Origin: Microbacterium terrisoli
GTDB lineage: Bacteria; Actinomycetota; Actinomycetes; Actinomycetales; Microbacteriaceae
Assembly: GCF_030866805.1 (NCBI RefSeq)
Contig: NZ_CP133019.1
Span: 1,116,001-1,180,000, forward strand
Reading direction: 5' to 3'
Length of the DNA stretch: 64,000 bases
The notes below the pieces were generated by a model. It saw only the letters and a list, made by a program, of their open reading frames with translations. It was not told the origin of the DNA and made no database searches. Of this stretch, positions 1 through 8,048 are shown in pieces. Every line of letters starts with the position of its first letter. Within the stretch, counting starts at the first letter, position 1. Both the position numbers and the translations under genes were made by a program.

Positions 1-152
1 CAGCGGCCGCCGCAGCGCAGCAGCAGCAACAGCAGCAGCCTGCTCAGCCCGCCGCGCGTGGAGCCTTCGGGCAACCGACCTCGGCGCCCGAGGCGCCCGA
101 GCCTGCGGCGCAGAACCGCGCGCAGCGTCGCGCGGCCGGGCGCAACAAGTAG
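1..152 (+). CDS. 3' end of an unidentified protein cut by the window edge
   Basis: The last 49 codons of a gene enter from the left edge and end at TAG (150-152). The visible tail is low complexity: a run of seven glutamines, then a Pro/Ala/Glu-rich stretch, then an Arg-rich end finishing AAGRNK. Tails of this kind are probably disordered and occur on many unrelated actinobacterial proteins, so the product cannot be named. It is on the same strand as the aminotransferase that starts 43 nt further on. Confidence 0.6.
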   Translation, partial: AAAAAQQQQQQQPAQPAARGAFGQPTSAPEAPEPAAQNRAQRRAAGRNK

Positions 153-195
153 CCGACGCGAATCGGGCGGCGCGCGGCGGCAGTAGTCTTTACGG

Positions 196-1425
196 ATGAA
201 CCCGCTTCGCCCGCTCGACCAATCCACCAAGCTCAAGGACGTCCTCTACGAGATCCGTGGAGCCGCCCTGGTGGAGGCCGGCCGGCTGGAGGCAGACGGG
301 CACAAGATCCTGAAGCTGAACACGGGCAACCCCGCGATCTTCGGCTTCGATGCGCCCTACCAGATCGTGCGCGACATGATCGAGGCGGTGCCCTACGCGC
401 ACGGCTACAGCGACAGCCGCGGCATCATGCCCGCCCGCCGCGCGGTCGTCTCGCGCTACGAGCAGATCCCCGGCTTCCCGACGTTCGACCCCGACGACGT
501 CTACCTCGGCAATGGTGTGTCTGAGCTGATCACGATGACCATGCAGGCACTGCTGGACACCGGCGACGAAGTGCTCATACCCGCGCCGGACTACCCGCTG
601 TGGACGGCGATGACCAGTCTCGGCGGCGGGGTGCCGGTGCACTACCGGTGCGACCCCGACGGCGACTGGCAGCCTGACCTGGACGACATCCGCAGCAAGA
701 TCACCGAGCACACCAAGGCCATCGTCGTGATCAACCCGAACAACCCCACCGGGTCGGTGTACACGCGCCAGACGCTGCAGGGCATCGTCGACATCGCCCG
801 GGAGCATTCGCTGCTGCTGCTGGCCGATGAGATCTACGATCGCATCCTGTTCGACGGTGCCGAGCACATCAGCCTCGCCACCCTCGCGCCCGACCTGCTG
901 TGCCTGACGTTCAACGGGCTGTCCAAGACCTACCGCGTAGCCGGCTACCGCAGCGGCTGGCTGGTGGTGACCGGGCCGAAGAGCCACGCGAAGGGCTTCC
1001 TCGAGGGGATCACCCTGCTGGCCTCCACCCGGCTGTGCCCGAACGTGCCCGCTCAGTACGCGGTGCAGGCGGCCCTGTCGGGCGTGCAGTCCATCGACGC
1101 CCTCATCGGCCCCACGGGGCGGCTGCACGAGCAGCGCGACATCGCCTGGAAGGGCCTGGAGTCCATCCCCGGCGTCACCTGCTACAAGTCGCAGGGCGCG
1201 CTGTATGCGTTCCCGCACTTGGACCCGAACGTGTATGAGATCCGCGACGACGCCAAGATGGTCTACGACCTTCTGGTCGCCGAGCACGTGCTGGTCGTGC
1301 AGGGCACCGGCTTCAACTGGCCTGCGCCCGATCACTTCCGCATCGTGACGCTGCCTGAGCCGCGAGTGCTGGCCGATGCCGTCGAGCGCATCGGCAACTT
1401 CTTGGTCTCGTACAAGCAGCAGTAG
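196..1425 (+). CDS. alaA: Alanine aminotransferase (AlaA-type, PLP class I)
   Basis: This is a 409-residue fold-type I aminotransferase of the AlaA/YfbQ group, which makes alanine from pyruvate and glutamate in the cytoplasm. Family landmarks are the N-terminal KILKLNTGNPAIFGF, the INPNNPTGSVY segment, ADEIYDRI before the cofactor-binding region, and LSKTYRVAGYRSGW, whose lysine near residue 244 should form the Schiff base with PLP. The length is normal for the family. The start has only a weak ribosome-binding site. The next gene runs convergently and its stop directly abuts this one. Substrate assignment rests on family resemblance; another alpha-amino acid donor is possible. Confidence 0.9.
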   Translation: MNPLRPLDQSTKLKDVLYEIRGAALVEAGRLEADGHKILKLNTGNPAIFGFDAPYQIVRDMIEAVPYAHGYSDSRGIMPARRAVVSRYEQIPGFPTFDPDDVYLGNGVSELITMTMQALLDTGDEVLIPAPDYPLWTAMTSLGGGVPVHYRCDPDGDWQPDLDDIRSKITEHTKAIVVINPNNPTGSVYTRQTLQGIVDIAREHSLLLLADEIYDRILFDGAEHISLATLAPDLLCLTFNGLSKTYRVAGYRSGWLVVTGPKSHAKGFLEGITLLASTRLCPNVPAQYAVQAALSGVQSIDALIGPTGRLHEQRDIAWKGLESIPGVTCYKSQGALYAFPHLDPNVYEIRDDAKMVYDLLVAEHVLVVQGTGFNWPAPDHFRIVTLPEPRVLADAVERIGNFLVSYKQQ

Positions 1426-1845
1426 TCACAGCAGCGCGAGCGAGGACGCCCGCCACCGGTGGTCCATGCCCTCGAGCCGGATCGCCACGGCGCGGGTGCG
1501 CGCGGGCCCGCCGATGATCACGACCGCCTCGATCGCATCGGCGGTCGGCGCCGTGCGGTGCACCGATCGGATCGCGTGCACCGGACGGGTGGCGACCACG
1601 CCGCGTGCGCTGCGGGCCCGTGCGGCCAGGCCTGCGCGGGTCACGAGCGAGCGGAAGGCGTCCTCGGTCATCCACCGTGCCAGCTGGTTCACGTCACGGA
1701 CCCCGGCGAGCACCTCGAGCACTCCCTGGGTGAGATTTCGCAGCAGGGGGTCGGGATCGGGCAGAGCCGAGGCCGGCGTGCGTTGCGGAGCACCGGGGTC
1801 TCGTTCGTCTTGCCGCCGTCGCGCCGTCGCAGACCTCACCGTCAT
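1426..1845 (-). CDS. DUF6459 / Rv3231c-like protein
   Basis: This small protein of about 139 residues resembles the actinobacterial DUF6459 (Rv3231c) family, whose function is unknown. The N-terminal third is Arg/Asp/Pro-rich and probably disordered. The conserved part has LLRNLTQGVLEVLAG, then VNQLARWM, then a beta-rich segment with VVIIGGPARTRAVAIRLE. The ATG at 1845 was chosen because upstream in-frame codons look non-coding. In M. tuberculosis the homologue sits in the same SigH/WhiB1/PdtaS neighbourhood seen here, which supports the assignment. It is convergent with alaA and divergent from the gene at 1997. Confidence 0.7.
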   Translation of the reverse strand: MTVRSATARRRQDERDPGAPQRTPASALPDPDPLLRNLTQGVLEVLAGVRDVNQLARWMTEDAFRSLVTRAGLAARARSARGVVATRPVHAIRSVHRTAPTADAIEAVVIIGGPARTRAVAIRLEGMDHRWRASSLALL

Positions 1846-1996
1846 CCGATCGCCTCTCTCGCTGCACCTCGGATGCGACCGAGGAAGGATGTCAGGACCG
1901 CTCCAGTACAGCACACAGACAACTCTCAGCTTCATGAGAAGCCTCTCACCTGTGGATAACCCGTCGCGCGGCGTCATGTCCGCGTACTCTCGCACC

Positions 1997-2605
1997 GTGC
2001 GATGGGACCGATTCTTCGAAGATCTCGAAGATCAGCTCGACTCCGAGTGGGAGGCCGAGCGCGCCGCGCTGGATTCCGAGGCAGAGCGGCTGCGGCTCGC
2101 CCGGCTCGGTCTGCGCGATCGTCTGCGATCGCTGTGCACAGTCGACGGCCCGCAGATCTCGGTCGAGCTGCTCGCGGGGGCCGGTGTGCGCGGGCGGCTG
2201 GGGGCGGTCGGGGCGGACTGGGTCGGCGTCATCGCGCCCGACGAACGCGCCGGCGTCGCCCTGCTGCCACTGGCGGCGGTGGTGTCGTTCGGGATGCCGC
2301 AGCCCGACCTTCTGCGCAGCGCACGCGCGGATGCGGCCACGGCGGCGCCGACCACGCTGCGCGAACGGATGACACTGGGCTTCGTGCTGCGCGATGTCGC
2401 GCGGCGCAGGATGCCGGTGGCCGTGCAGCTGTGCGACGGACGGACGCTGACCGGCACGATCGATCGTGCCCTGGCGGACCATCTCGATCTCGCGCTGCAC
2501 GACGGCGCCGAGCCTCGCCGGGCCGGTGCCGTGTCCGGCATGCGGATGATCCCGTTGGCCGCCGTCGAGGCCGTGCGGCTCGAGCGGATGTACTTCGACG
2601 TCTGA
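1997..2605 (+). CDS. Conserved hypothetical protein, coiled-coil N-terminus
   Basis: The protein has 202 residues if the GTG at 1997 (reading RWDRFFEDLEDQL) is used; an in-frame ATG at 1976 would add seven residues. The first 50 residues are an acidic, heptad-like helix rich in Glu, Arg and Leu. The rest holds two short beta-rich segments, around ISVELLAGAGVRGRLGAVG and PVAVQLCDGRTLTGTIDRA, each resembling a small barrel half of the kind seen in Sm-like or YlxR-like folds. No catalytic motif or membrane segment is visible. The function is unknown. The 150 bp between it and the DUF6459 gene should hold both divergent promoters. Confidence 0.7.
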   Translation: MRWDRFFEDLEDQLDSEWEAERAALDSEAERLRLARLGLRDRLRSLCTVDGPQISVELLAGAGVRGRLGAVGADWVGVIAPDERAGVALLPLAAVVSFGMPQPDLLRSARADAATAAPTTLRERMTLGFVLRDVARRRMPVAVQLCDGRTLTGTIDRALADHLDLALHDGAEPRRAGAVSGMRMIPLAAVEAVRLERMYFDV

Positions 2606-2635
2606 CACCGCCGCAACGGGCGGGCTTCGCCGTGG

Positions 2636-2686
2636 CAGTCGGGTCGTGCCGGCAGTCGGGTCGTGCCGTCAGTCGGGCCGGCGCAC
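2636..2686. repeat. 17-bp tandem repeat at the stop codon of the HTH gene
   Basis: Three consecutive 17-bp units (2636-2652, 2653-2669, 2670-2686) share the core CAGTCGGG. The first two differ at one base; the third is diverged after CAGTCGGG and is the true 3' end of the minus-strand helix-turn-helix gene. The array looks like serial duplication of that gene's terminal codons into the intergenic space. Confidence 0.75.
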
Positions 2687-2950
2687 CGTTCCGGTGCCCC
2701 ACAGCTCGGGAAAGCTCGCGGCGTTCGACTGCCGCCACAGCGCCATGCGGCGGGTCTCTTCCGTCTGCTCGTCGAGGTAGGCGATCACACTGTCTTCGGC
2801 GATCCGCCACTGCGGCGGGCGGCCGACGCGCACGCCCCGCAGCCGGCCGTCGATGGCCAGGGCGATCACCTCATCGACGGTGATGCCGAGAGCCTCGGCG
2901 ACCTCGGAGGGGGCGACGAGACGTGCGTCGGGTACGGACGTTTCGGGCAT
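2669..2950 (-). CDS. Small helix-turn-helix DNA-binding protein (excisionase/MerR-like)
   Basis: This 93-residue protein is dominated by a winged helix-turn-helix of the excisionase/BldC type. VAPSEVAEALGITVDEVIALA supplies the two helices and RVGRPPQWRIAEDSVIAYLDE the wing and following helix. The C-terminal 30 residues are an extra charged tail. Members of this fold bind DNA without an effector domain, so it is probably a transcription factor or nucleoid-associated protein; the target is unknown. It lies on the opposite strand from its neighbours, and a 17-bp tandem repeat abuts its stop codon. Confidence 0.75.
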   Translation of the reverse strand: MPETSVPDARLVAPSEVAEALGITVDEVIALAIDGRLRGVRVGRPPQWRIAEDSVIAYLDEQTEETRRMALWRQSNAASFPELWGTGTVRRPD

Positions 2951-3047
2951 GCGTCAATTATGGCCAGCAAGTGCCGTCGATGGCCCTGCGAATCCACCCT
3001 GTGGATAACTTCCGATGCCCCTGCGCGCGATGCGCGACGATGGTTCC

Positions 3048-3704
3048 ATGAGCGCACTCGGCAGCTTCTCCGCCCCGCCGGACGCCCGTCCCTCCGTACG
3101 TCCTCGGCGGCGTGTGTTCTGGACCGACGCCCGCTTCCTGCTCGGCATCGTGCTGATCGTGGCCGCGATCGGCGGCGTCTGGGCGGTGGTGACGCTGTCG
3201 CGGCAGACCTCGCCCGTCTATGCCGCAGCGCACACTCTCGTGCCCGGTCAGGCGGTGACCTCGTCGGATCTGACCGTCGTCGAGGTCGCGTTGGGTGCGG
3301 CCCGTGAGAGGTATCTCGCGCCGGGTGCCGCGTTGTCGGATGCTGTGGCCACCCGCACCGTGCAGGCCGGCGAGCTCGTCCCGGCGTCGGCCACCGTGCC
3401 CGCCGCGCAGTCGAGCCTGACCAGCGTCGTCGTGCACTCCAGCGCCGATGTCCCCAGCGCCGTACGTGCCGGAACCGTCGTCGAACTCTGGTCGGCCGCG
3501 CAGACCGAGCGCGGGGTGTTCGCCACGCCCCGCGTGCTGATTCCTCGGGCGACGGTGGTCTCCGTGCAGCGTGACGACTCGATGCTCGGGGCGGGGGCGG
3601 CGGCGATCGAACTGAGGATCGAACGTGCCGACGTCGCATCCACGCTCGAGGCCATCTCGGCGCAGGCGGCGCTGTCGATCGTGCCGACCGGAGCCGCACG
3701 ATGA
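3048..3704 (+). CDS. SAF-domain (CpaB/RcpC-like) membrane-anchored protein
   Basis: The protein has 218 residues when read from the ATG at 3048; an ATG at 3015 would add eleven residues. A basic N-terminus (RPRRRVFW) precedes one hydrophobic helix at about residues 25-45, followed by an extracytoplasmic SAF-type domain with AAHTLVPGQAVTSSDLTVVEV. This is the layout of CpaB/RcpC, a periplasmic component of Flp/Tad pilus machines. The next gene encodes a CpaE-like ATPase, the usual partner, but no secretin, CpaF ATPase or pilin is present in the window. The pair may be a reduced or repurposed remnant. Confidence 0.75.
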   Translation: MSALGSFSAPPDARPSVRPRRRVFWTDARFLLGIVLIVAAIGGVWAVVTLSRQTSPVYAAAHTLVPGQAVTSSDLTVVEVALGAARERYLAPGAALSDAVATRTVQAGELVPASATVPAAQSSLTSVVVHSSADVPSAVRAGTVVELWSAAQTERGVFATPRVLIPRATVVSVQRDDSMLGAGAAAIELRIERADVASTLEAISAQAALSIVPTGAAR

Positions 3705-3747
3705 GGGTGCCCGCGCCGCGGCCGGTCGATACAGCGGGAGTGACGTC

Positions 3748-5016
3748 GTGACCCCGCCGCCGACGGTGATCGTGGCCGCCGACGAACCGCGTGGCGCCCG
3801 GATCGCCACCGGGCTGGCCCGCTTGGGCGTCGAGGTGGTCGAGACAGTCACCGCGGTCCAGGCCGCCGACGCTCTCGCACGTGCCGGCCGGGTGCACACC
3901 CTCGTGCTGGAAGTGATGCGGCACACGCTGGACGCAGGCCTGGTCGCCTCGTGCGACCGTGCGGGCACCCGCATCCTTCCGCTGTGCGCAGGGGACAGCG
4001 AAGCACGACTGGCGGCGGCATTCGGTCTCGCGCCGGTGCTGGCCGTCGACGCCGAAGCCTGGGTGATCGCCGACGCGCTGCAGGCGTCGCCGGGACCCGC
4101 GCCGCAGACGGCACCGGCCGATGTCGGTGCGCGCGGTGCGCGTGTGGTGGCGGTGTGGGGTGCGGCCGGCGCTCCCGGTCGGTCGACCCTCGCCGTGGAG
4201 CTGGCCGCGGAGCTCAGCCGCGGCAGGCGCCAGGTGTGTCTGGCCGACGCCGATGCGCACGCGCCGTCGCTCGCTCTGCTGCTCGGGCTGGCCGATGAGG
4301 GGCCGGGCTTTCCCGCCGCGTGCCGCAGTGCCGAGCGCGGCGGATTGGATGCCGCAGAGCTGACGCGCATCAGCCGACCGGTGCCGATCGGCGATGGGCA
4401 GATCGATGTGCTCACCGGCATCAATCGCCCCTCGCGCTGGCCTGAGCTGAGCGAGCGGCGGGTGGGCGCGGCGCTGGCAGCGTGCAGGCACTGGGCCGAC
4501 CACACCGTCGTGGATGTGGCATCCAGCCTCGAACGCGACGAAGAGATCGTCAGCGACCTGACCGACGGGCCGCGGCGCAACGCTGCGACGCTGGCAGCCC
4601 TGCGCGCGGCCGACCAGATCGTCGCGGTGGTCGCCGCCGACCCGCTGGGCGTCGCCCGCTTTCTGCGCGCGCACGCCGAGCTGCGTGCGACGGTGGGGGC
4701 GACGCCGATCACGGTGGTGGCCAACCGTCTGCGCCCGGGCACGCTGGGCGTCGACGCCCGGGGACAGGTGCGGCGCACGCTGGAACGGTTCGCGGGGATC
4801 CGTGAAGTGTGGTTCGTGCCGCAGGACCCGCGCAGTGTCGATTCCGCGCTTCTGGCTGCCCGACCGGTCGCCGAGGTCGCACCGAAGGCACCGCTGACCC
4901 TCGCCGTGCGCAGGCTCGCGGCCGAAGCGATCGCGCCGCCCGCGCCGCGGCATCCCGCGCGGTTCGCGAAGCGACGGGCACGAGCGGTGGCGTCGCAAGG
5001 GGCCGCTGCATCGTAG
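3748..5016 (+). CDS. CpaE/ParA-like P-loop ATPase family protein
   Basis: This protein of 422 residues starts at the GTG at 3748. The first 125 residues resemble the receiver-like pseudo-domain of CpaE, followed by a MinD/ParA-type fold: a WGAAGAPGRST loop, VCLADADAHAPSLALLLG as the switch region, and VVDVASSLERDEE as the Walker-B-like strand. The usual deviant Walker A of this family carries two lysines (KGGxGKT); here the first is missing and the second is Arg, so nucleotide hydrolysis is uncertain. It follows the SAF protein by 43 nt and precedes the pdtaS-type kinase by 10 nt, suggesting co-transcription. A scaffolding or localisation role is inferred. Confidence 0.75.
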   Translation: MTPPPTVIVAADEPRGARIATGLARLGVEVVETVTAVQAADALARAGRVHTLVLEVMRHTLDAGLVASCDRAGTRILPLCAGDSEARLAAAFGLAPVLAVDAEAWVIADALQASPGPAPQTAPADVGARGARVVAVWGAAGAPGRSTLAVELAAELSRGRRQVCLADADAHAPSLALLLGLADEGPGFPAACRSAERGGLDAAELTRISRPVPIGDGQIDVLTGINRPSRWPELSERRVGAALAACRHWADHTVVDVASSLERDEEIVSDLTDGPRRNAATLAALRAADQIVAVVAADPLGVARFLRAHAELRATVGATPITVVANRLRPGTLGVDARGQVRRTLERFAGIREVWFVPQDPRSVDSALLAARPVAEVAPKAPLTLAVRRLAAEAIAPPAPRHPARFAKRRARAVASQGAAAS

Positions 5017-5026
5017 GCTGATCAGC

Positions 5027-6520
5027 GTGCCGACCCTCACCGATATCGTCTACGCCCAGGGCCTGTCCGACGCCGCCGACGTCGAATGGCTGCACCGTCT
5101 CGCCGGCGACTGTCAGCTGCTGGCCGACATGGCGTTCGCCGACATCGTGATGTGGGTGCCGACCGCCGACGACTCCTTCGTCGCCGTGACGCACACTCGT
5201 CCCGGGGGAGCGGCGACGCTGTTCTATCGCGACATCGTGGGCGAGCGCCTGCGGCCGCAGTGGCGCGCGCAGGTGCGCTCCGCCTTCATCGGCGGGCAGA
5301 TCGTCGATTCCGCGTCGCCGGACTGGTTCGAAGAGACCCCGACCCGCGTGCGGGCTGTGCCGATCGTGCGCGAGCACGCACGCGTCGGCGAGAAGGCCGC
5401 GGTGATCGGCGTGCTGACCCGACACACCAACCTCGGCGAGGCGCGGACGCCCTCAAGGCAGCAGATCACGTTCAACGACTGCGCTGACGACCTGTTCGGC
5501 ATGATCTCGGCCGGGGATTTCCCCGACTTGTCGGCGCCCACCGGCCCTCGACGGGGCGCTCCGCGCGCGTCGGACGGACTCATCCGCCTCGACGTGGACG
5601 GCATGGCGACGTTCGCGAGCCCGAACGCGCTGTCGGCGTTCAACCGGCTCGGATTCGAAGACGAGCTGGAGGGCCAGTCGCTGGTCGAGGTGGTCACCGG
5701 CATCCTTCCCGAAAAGCGGCAGTTCGACGAGTCGCTGCCGCTGGTGGTGACCGGGCGCGCGCCCTGGCGTGCGGATCTCGAAGCGAACGGGGTCACGATC
5801 TCGCTGCGCACGATCCCGCTGCGCGACCACGGCACGCGCATCGGTGCCGTGGTGCTCTGCCGAGACGTCACCGAGATGCGGCACCAGGAGCAGGAGCTGA
5901 TCACCAAGGACGCGACGATCCGTGAGATCCACCACCGGGTGAAGAACAACCTGCAGACGGTGGCATCGCTGCTGCGCATCCAGGCGCGTCGCACGCACTC
6001 CGACGAAGCGCGTGACGCCCTCACTCAGGCGATGCGTCGCGTCTCGGCGATCGCCGTGGTACACGACACACTCGCGCAGGGCCTCGCACAGAACGTCGAT
6101 TTCGACGAGGTGTTCCAGGCGGTGCTCAAGCTCGTCGCCGAGGTCGCGGCCGCGCCCAACACCCATGCGCACACGCGCACCACGGGAAAGTTCGGCACGC
6201 TGCCCAGCGAATACGCCACTCCGCTCGCCCTGGCCCTGACCGAGCTGGTCACCAACGCCGTCGAACACGGTCTGGCCGGCAAGGAAGGCGACGTCGAGAT
6301 CGTCACCGAGCGCACCGATCAGATGCTCGAGGTGCGTGTGCGCGACAACGGCGTGGGTCTGCCCGAGGGGCAGGTCGGCCGGGGCCTGGGGACGCAGATC
6401 GTTCGCACGCTCATCCAGGGGGAGCTCGGCGGATCGATCGACTGGCACACCATGGAAGGTCAGGGCACCGAGGTCACCATCGAGATCCCGCTGCGCTACA
6501 TCGACCTCGACGAGGAATGA
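5027..6520 (+). CDS. pdtaS: PdtaS-type cytoplasmic sensor histidine kinase
   Basis: The kinase has 497 residues, starts at GTG and has no membrane segment. An N-terminal GAF-like domain covers about residues 1-160, a PAS-like domain about 180-285, then a HisKA_2 dimerisation box with HHRVKNNLQTVASLL, whose His at 302/303 is the expected phosphorylation site. A HATPase domain follows, with ALTELVTNAVEHGL as the N box and VRDNGVGLP as the G1 box. This is the architecture of mycobacterial PdtaS, which phosphorylates the RNA-binding antiterminator PdtaR. No pdtaR gene is in the window. In mycobacteria, as here, the gene is next to whiB1 in convergent orientation. Confidence 0.9.
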   Translation: MPTLTDIVYAQGLSDAADVEWLHRLAGDCQLLADMAFADIVMWVPTADDSFVAVTHTRPGGAATLFYRDIVGERLRPQWRAQVRSAFIGGQIVDSASPDWFEETPTRVRAVPIVREHARVGEKAAVIGVLTRHTNLGEARTPSRQQITFNDCADDLFGMISAGDFPDLSAPTGPRRGAPRASDGLIRLDVDGMATFASPNALSAFNRLGFEDELEGQSLVEVVTGILPEKRQFDESLPLVVTGRAPWRADLEANGVTISLRTIPLRDHGTRIGAVVLCRDVTEMRHQEQELITKDATIREIHHRVKNNLQTVASLLRIQARRTHSDEARDALTQAMRRVSAIAVVHDTLAQGLAQNVDFDEVFQAVLKLVAEVAAAPNTHAHTRTTGKFGTLPSEYATPLALALTELVTNAVEHGLAGKEGDVEIVTERTDQMLEVRVRDNGVGLPEGQVGRGLGTQIVRTLIQGELGGSIDWHTMEGQGTEVTIEIPLRYIDLDEE

Positions 6521-6530
6521 TCAGGCGCGT

Positions 6531-6565
6531 CGCGGCGCGCAGCGGCGCCGCGAGGCGAGAGCCTC
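6531..6565. terminator. Twin hairpins between convergent pdtaS and whiB1
   Basis: A perfect 8-bp stem (CGCGGCGC at 6531-6538 with GCGCCGCG at 6545-6552) is followed by a second hairpin with 5-bp arms GAGGC/GCCTC and a GAGA loop (6552-6565) that overlaps the whiB1 stop. Neither has a strong T-tract, as is common for high-GC actinobacterial terminators. Confidence 0.5.
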
Positions 6566-6812
6566 AGGATGCGCGACGCGCGCGAGCGGCGCGGCGCTTG
6601 AGCGCGCGTCGCTCATCTTCGGACAGGCCGCCCCAGACGCCCGAGTCCTGGCCGGTCTCGAGGGCGTACTGCAGGCAGATCTCGGTGACGGTGCACCGCG
6701 CACACACAGCCTTCGCCTTCTCGATCTGATCGACTGCAGGTCCGGTGTTCCCCACGGGGAAGAACAGCTCGGGGTCGACAGTGAGGCATGCGGCTTTGTC
6801 GCGCCAATCCAT
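6564..6812 (-). CDS. whiB1: WhiB1-like iron-sulfur transcription factor
   Basis: This 82-residue Wbl protein has four cysteines at positions 9, 37, 40 and 46 (C-x27-C-x2-C-x5-C) that should ligate a [4Fe-4S] cluster. The GVWGG turn and an Arg/Lys-rich C-terminal tail for DNA contact follow. In mycobacteria WhiB1 is essential, binds the sigma-A region 4 and reacts with nitric oxide. The short length, the absence of an N-terminal extension and the position beside pdtaS identify it as WhiB1 rather than another paralogue. The ATG at 6812 has an AAGGAG site upstream, and about 180 bp of promoter space separates it from the divergent gene. Confidence 0.92.
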   Translation of the reverse strand: MDWRDKAACLTVDPELFFPVGNTGPAVDQIEKAKAVCARCTVTEICLQYALETGQDSGVWGGLSEDERRALKRRAARARRAS

Positions 6813-6990
6813 GGGGGTGCTCCTTGACTGAGAGTGTGTCACGTCGTGTGGGGGTTGCGCCAGGGTGGTTTCGGGTTCCGATAGCCTGGAGGTCGTGCGA
6901 GCAGAAGCGCTCGCCCCACGCCGCTGTGGGAGCACACAACTCGTTACATGCTTCCATAGCGCCGCATACGAATCAAGGGTTTTCTTTACA

Positions 6991-7410
6991 TTGTCAGGTC
7001 CACGAACAAACCCCGCCCGGCGGGTCGCCGCCGCGGTTCTGGCCATCGATGCGGTCGGTGTGCTGGCCCTGGCGATCTGGCAGGTGCTCGCCTTGCTGGC
7101 AGGCGACGTCGAGTCGGTGGCCAGCGCCATCGCACTGATCGTGCTGACCGTGATCGGCGCGGCGGCGATCGGTGCCTTCGCCGTCGGCGTGGCACGCGGG
7201 GCGATGTGGGCGCGCAGCGGCGGCGTCGTGACCCAGCTGCTGATCCTCGCGATCGCTCTGGGGGCGGTCACCGGCGCCTACGCGCACCCGCTGATCGGTC
7301 TGGCGTTGGCCGCCGCGGGTCTGATCGGCCTTGTGCCGCTGGTGGTGGAGGTTCGCCGAAGCGGTCGGGAGCAGCGCGAGCAGCACGAGGCGGACGACGA
7401 CAAGCACTGA
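6991..7410 (+). CDS. Small four-helix membrane protein, unknown function
   Basis: The protein has 139 residues and starts at TTG (6991), reading SGPRTNPARRV before the first helix. Four hydrophobic segments are visible, at about residues 10-30, 40-62, 72-92 and 95-112, and the protein ends with a hydrophilic, charged tail containing EADDDKH. The overall pattern resembles uncharacterised actinobacterial integral membrane proteins. No catalytic residue or transport motif can be identified. The start is inferred because upstream codons in frame read as promoter DNA of the divergent whiB1 gene. It is convergent with bcp. Confidence 0.6.
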   Translation: MSGPRTNPARRVAAAVLAIDAVGVLALAIWQVLALLAGDVESVASAIALIVLTVIGAAAIGAFAVGVARGAMWARSGGVVTQLLILAIALGAVTGAYAHPLIGLALAAAGLIGLVPLVVEVRRSGREQREQHEADDDKH

Positions 7411-7463
7411 GCTGCGGCGGATGAGAACGGAGCCGCGCCGGTCCGGGGCGGCCCAGGGGCCTC

Positions 7464-7931
7464 TCAGTCCAGGCCGAGGGCCGTGCGCAGCCGGGCGACG
7501 TGTCCGGTCGCCTTCACGTTGTACTGCGCGATGGTGATCGTGCCCGTCTCATCGATGGCGAAGGTCGAGCGCAGCACTCCTTCGATCTTCTTGCCGTAGT
7601 TCATCTTCTCGCCCCACGCGCCGTACGCGTCGTGCACCGCGTGGTCGGGGTCGCTCAGCAGCGGGAAGGTCAGGTGGTCGCGGTCGCGGAACTCGCGGAG
7701 CTTCGCCGCTTCATCCCGCGAGACGCCGAGCACCGTGTAGCCGGCCGACTTCAGCGACGACAGGCTGTCGCGGAAATCGCACGCCTCGGTCGTGCAACCG
7801 GGCGTCATCGCCGCGGGGTAGAAGTACAGCACGACCTTGCTCCCGCGCAGGTCATGCAGCGAGACGTCGCCGCCGTCCTGGTCGGTGAGGGTGAAGTCGG
7901 GCGCGGTGTCACCGGTCTGCAACTGGGTCAT
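7464..7931 (-). CDS. bcp: Thioredoxin-dependent thiol peroxidase (Bcp/PrxQ)
   Basis: This 155-residue peroxiredoxin of the BCP/PrxQ class reduces hydrogen peroxide and organic peroxides using thioredoxin. The motif YFYPAAMTPGCTTEACDFRD carries the peroxidatic cysteine and a second cysteine five residues later, which is the atypical two-Cys arrangement. GVSRDEAAKLREF and the FPLLSD segment are also family features. The length is normal. It is downstream of rsgA on the same strand but separated by 117 bp containing a hairpin, so it probably has its own promoter. An antioxidant role fits the nearby SigH system, although no SigH-like promoter is visible in front of it. Confidence 0.93.
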   Translation of the reverse strand: MTQLQTGDTAPDFTLTDQDGGDVSLHDLRGSKVVLYFYPAAMTPGCTTEACDFRDSLSSLKSAGYTVLGVSRDEAAKLREFRDRDHLTFPLLSDPDHAVHDAYGAWGEKMNYGKKIEGVLRSTFAIDETGTITIAQYNVKATGHVARLRTALGLD

Positions 7932-7996
7932 GCTCTCAGCCTACGGCGCTGAACACGGTGGGCATCTCGCCGCGGGCGGCCGTGTCTGTAGCTGTC

Positions 7997-8035
7997 TCAG
8001 TGCCGCGGATCAGTGCCGCGGATCAGTGCCGTAGG
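7997..8035. repeat. 13-bp tandem repeat downstream of rsgA
   Basis: Three head-to-tail copies of a 13-bp unit (TCAGTGCCGCGGA at 7997-8009 and 8010-8022, TCAGTGCCGTAGG at 8023-8035) lie just past the rsgA stop. The last copy contributes one arm of the hairpin at 8026-8042. Confidence 0.8.
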
Positions 8036-8042
8036 TCGGCAC
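8026..8042 (-). terminator. Hairpin after rsgA
   Basis: A perfect 6-bp stem (GTGCCG at 8026-8031, CGGCAC at 8037-8042) with a 5-nt loop lies 7 nt past the rsgA stop codon on the minus strand. There is no T-tract. Confidence 0.45.
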
Positions 8043-8048
8043 CGTCGA

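Noticed and set aside
3048..5016. A Tad/Flp pilus locus
   Set aside because: Only CpaB-like and CpaE-like genes are present; no pilin, CpaF, TadB/C or prepilin peptidase is in the window.
2866..5040. A 724-codon minus-strand frame over the SAF and ParA-like genes
   Set aside because: The plus-strand genes have clear domains and proper starts; the opposite frame has no family features.
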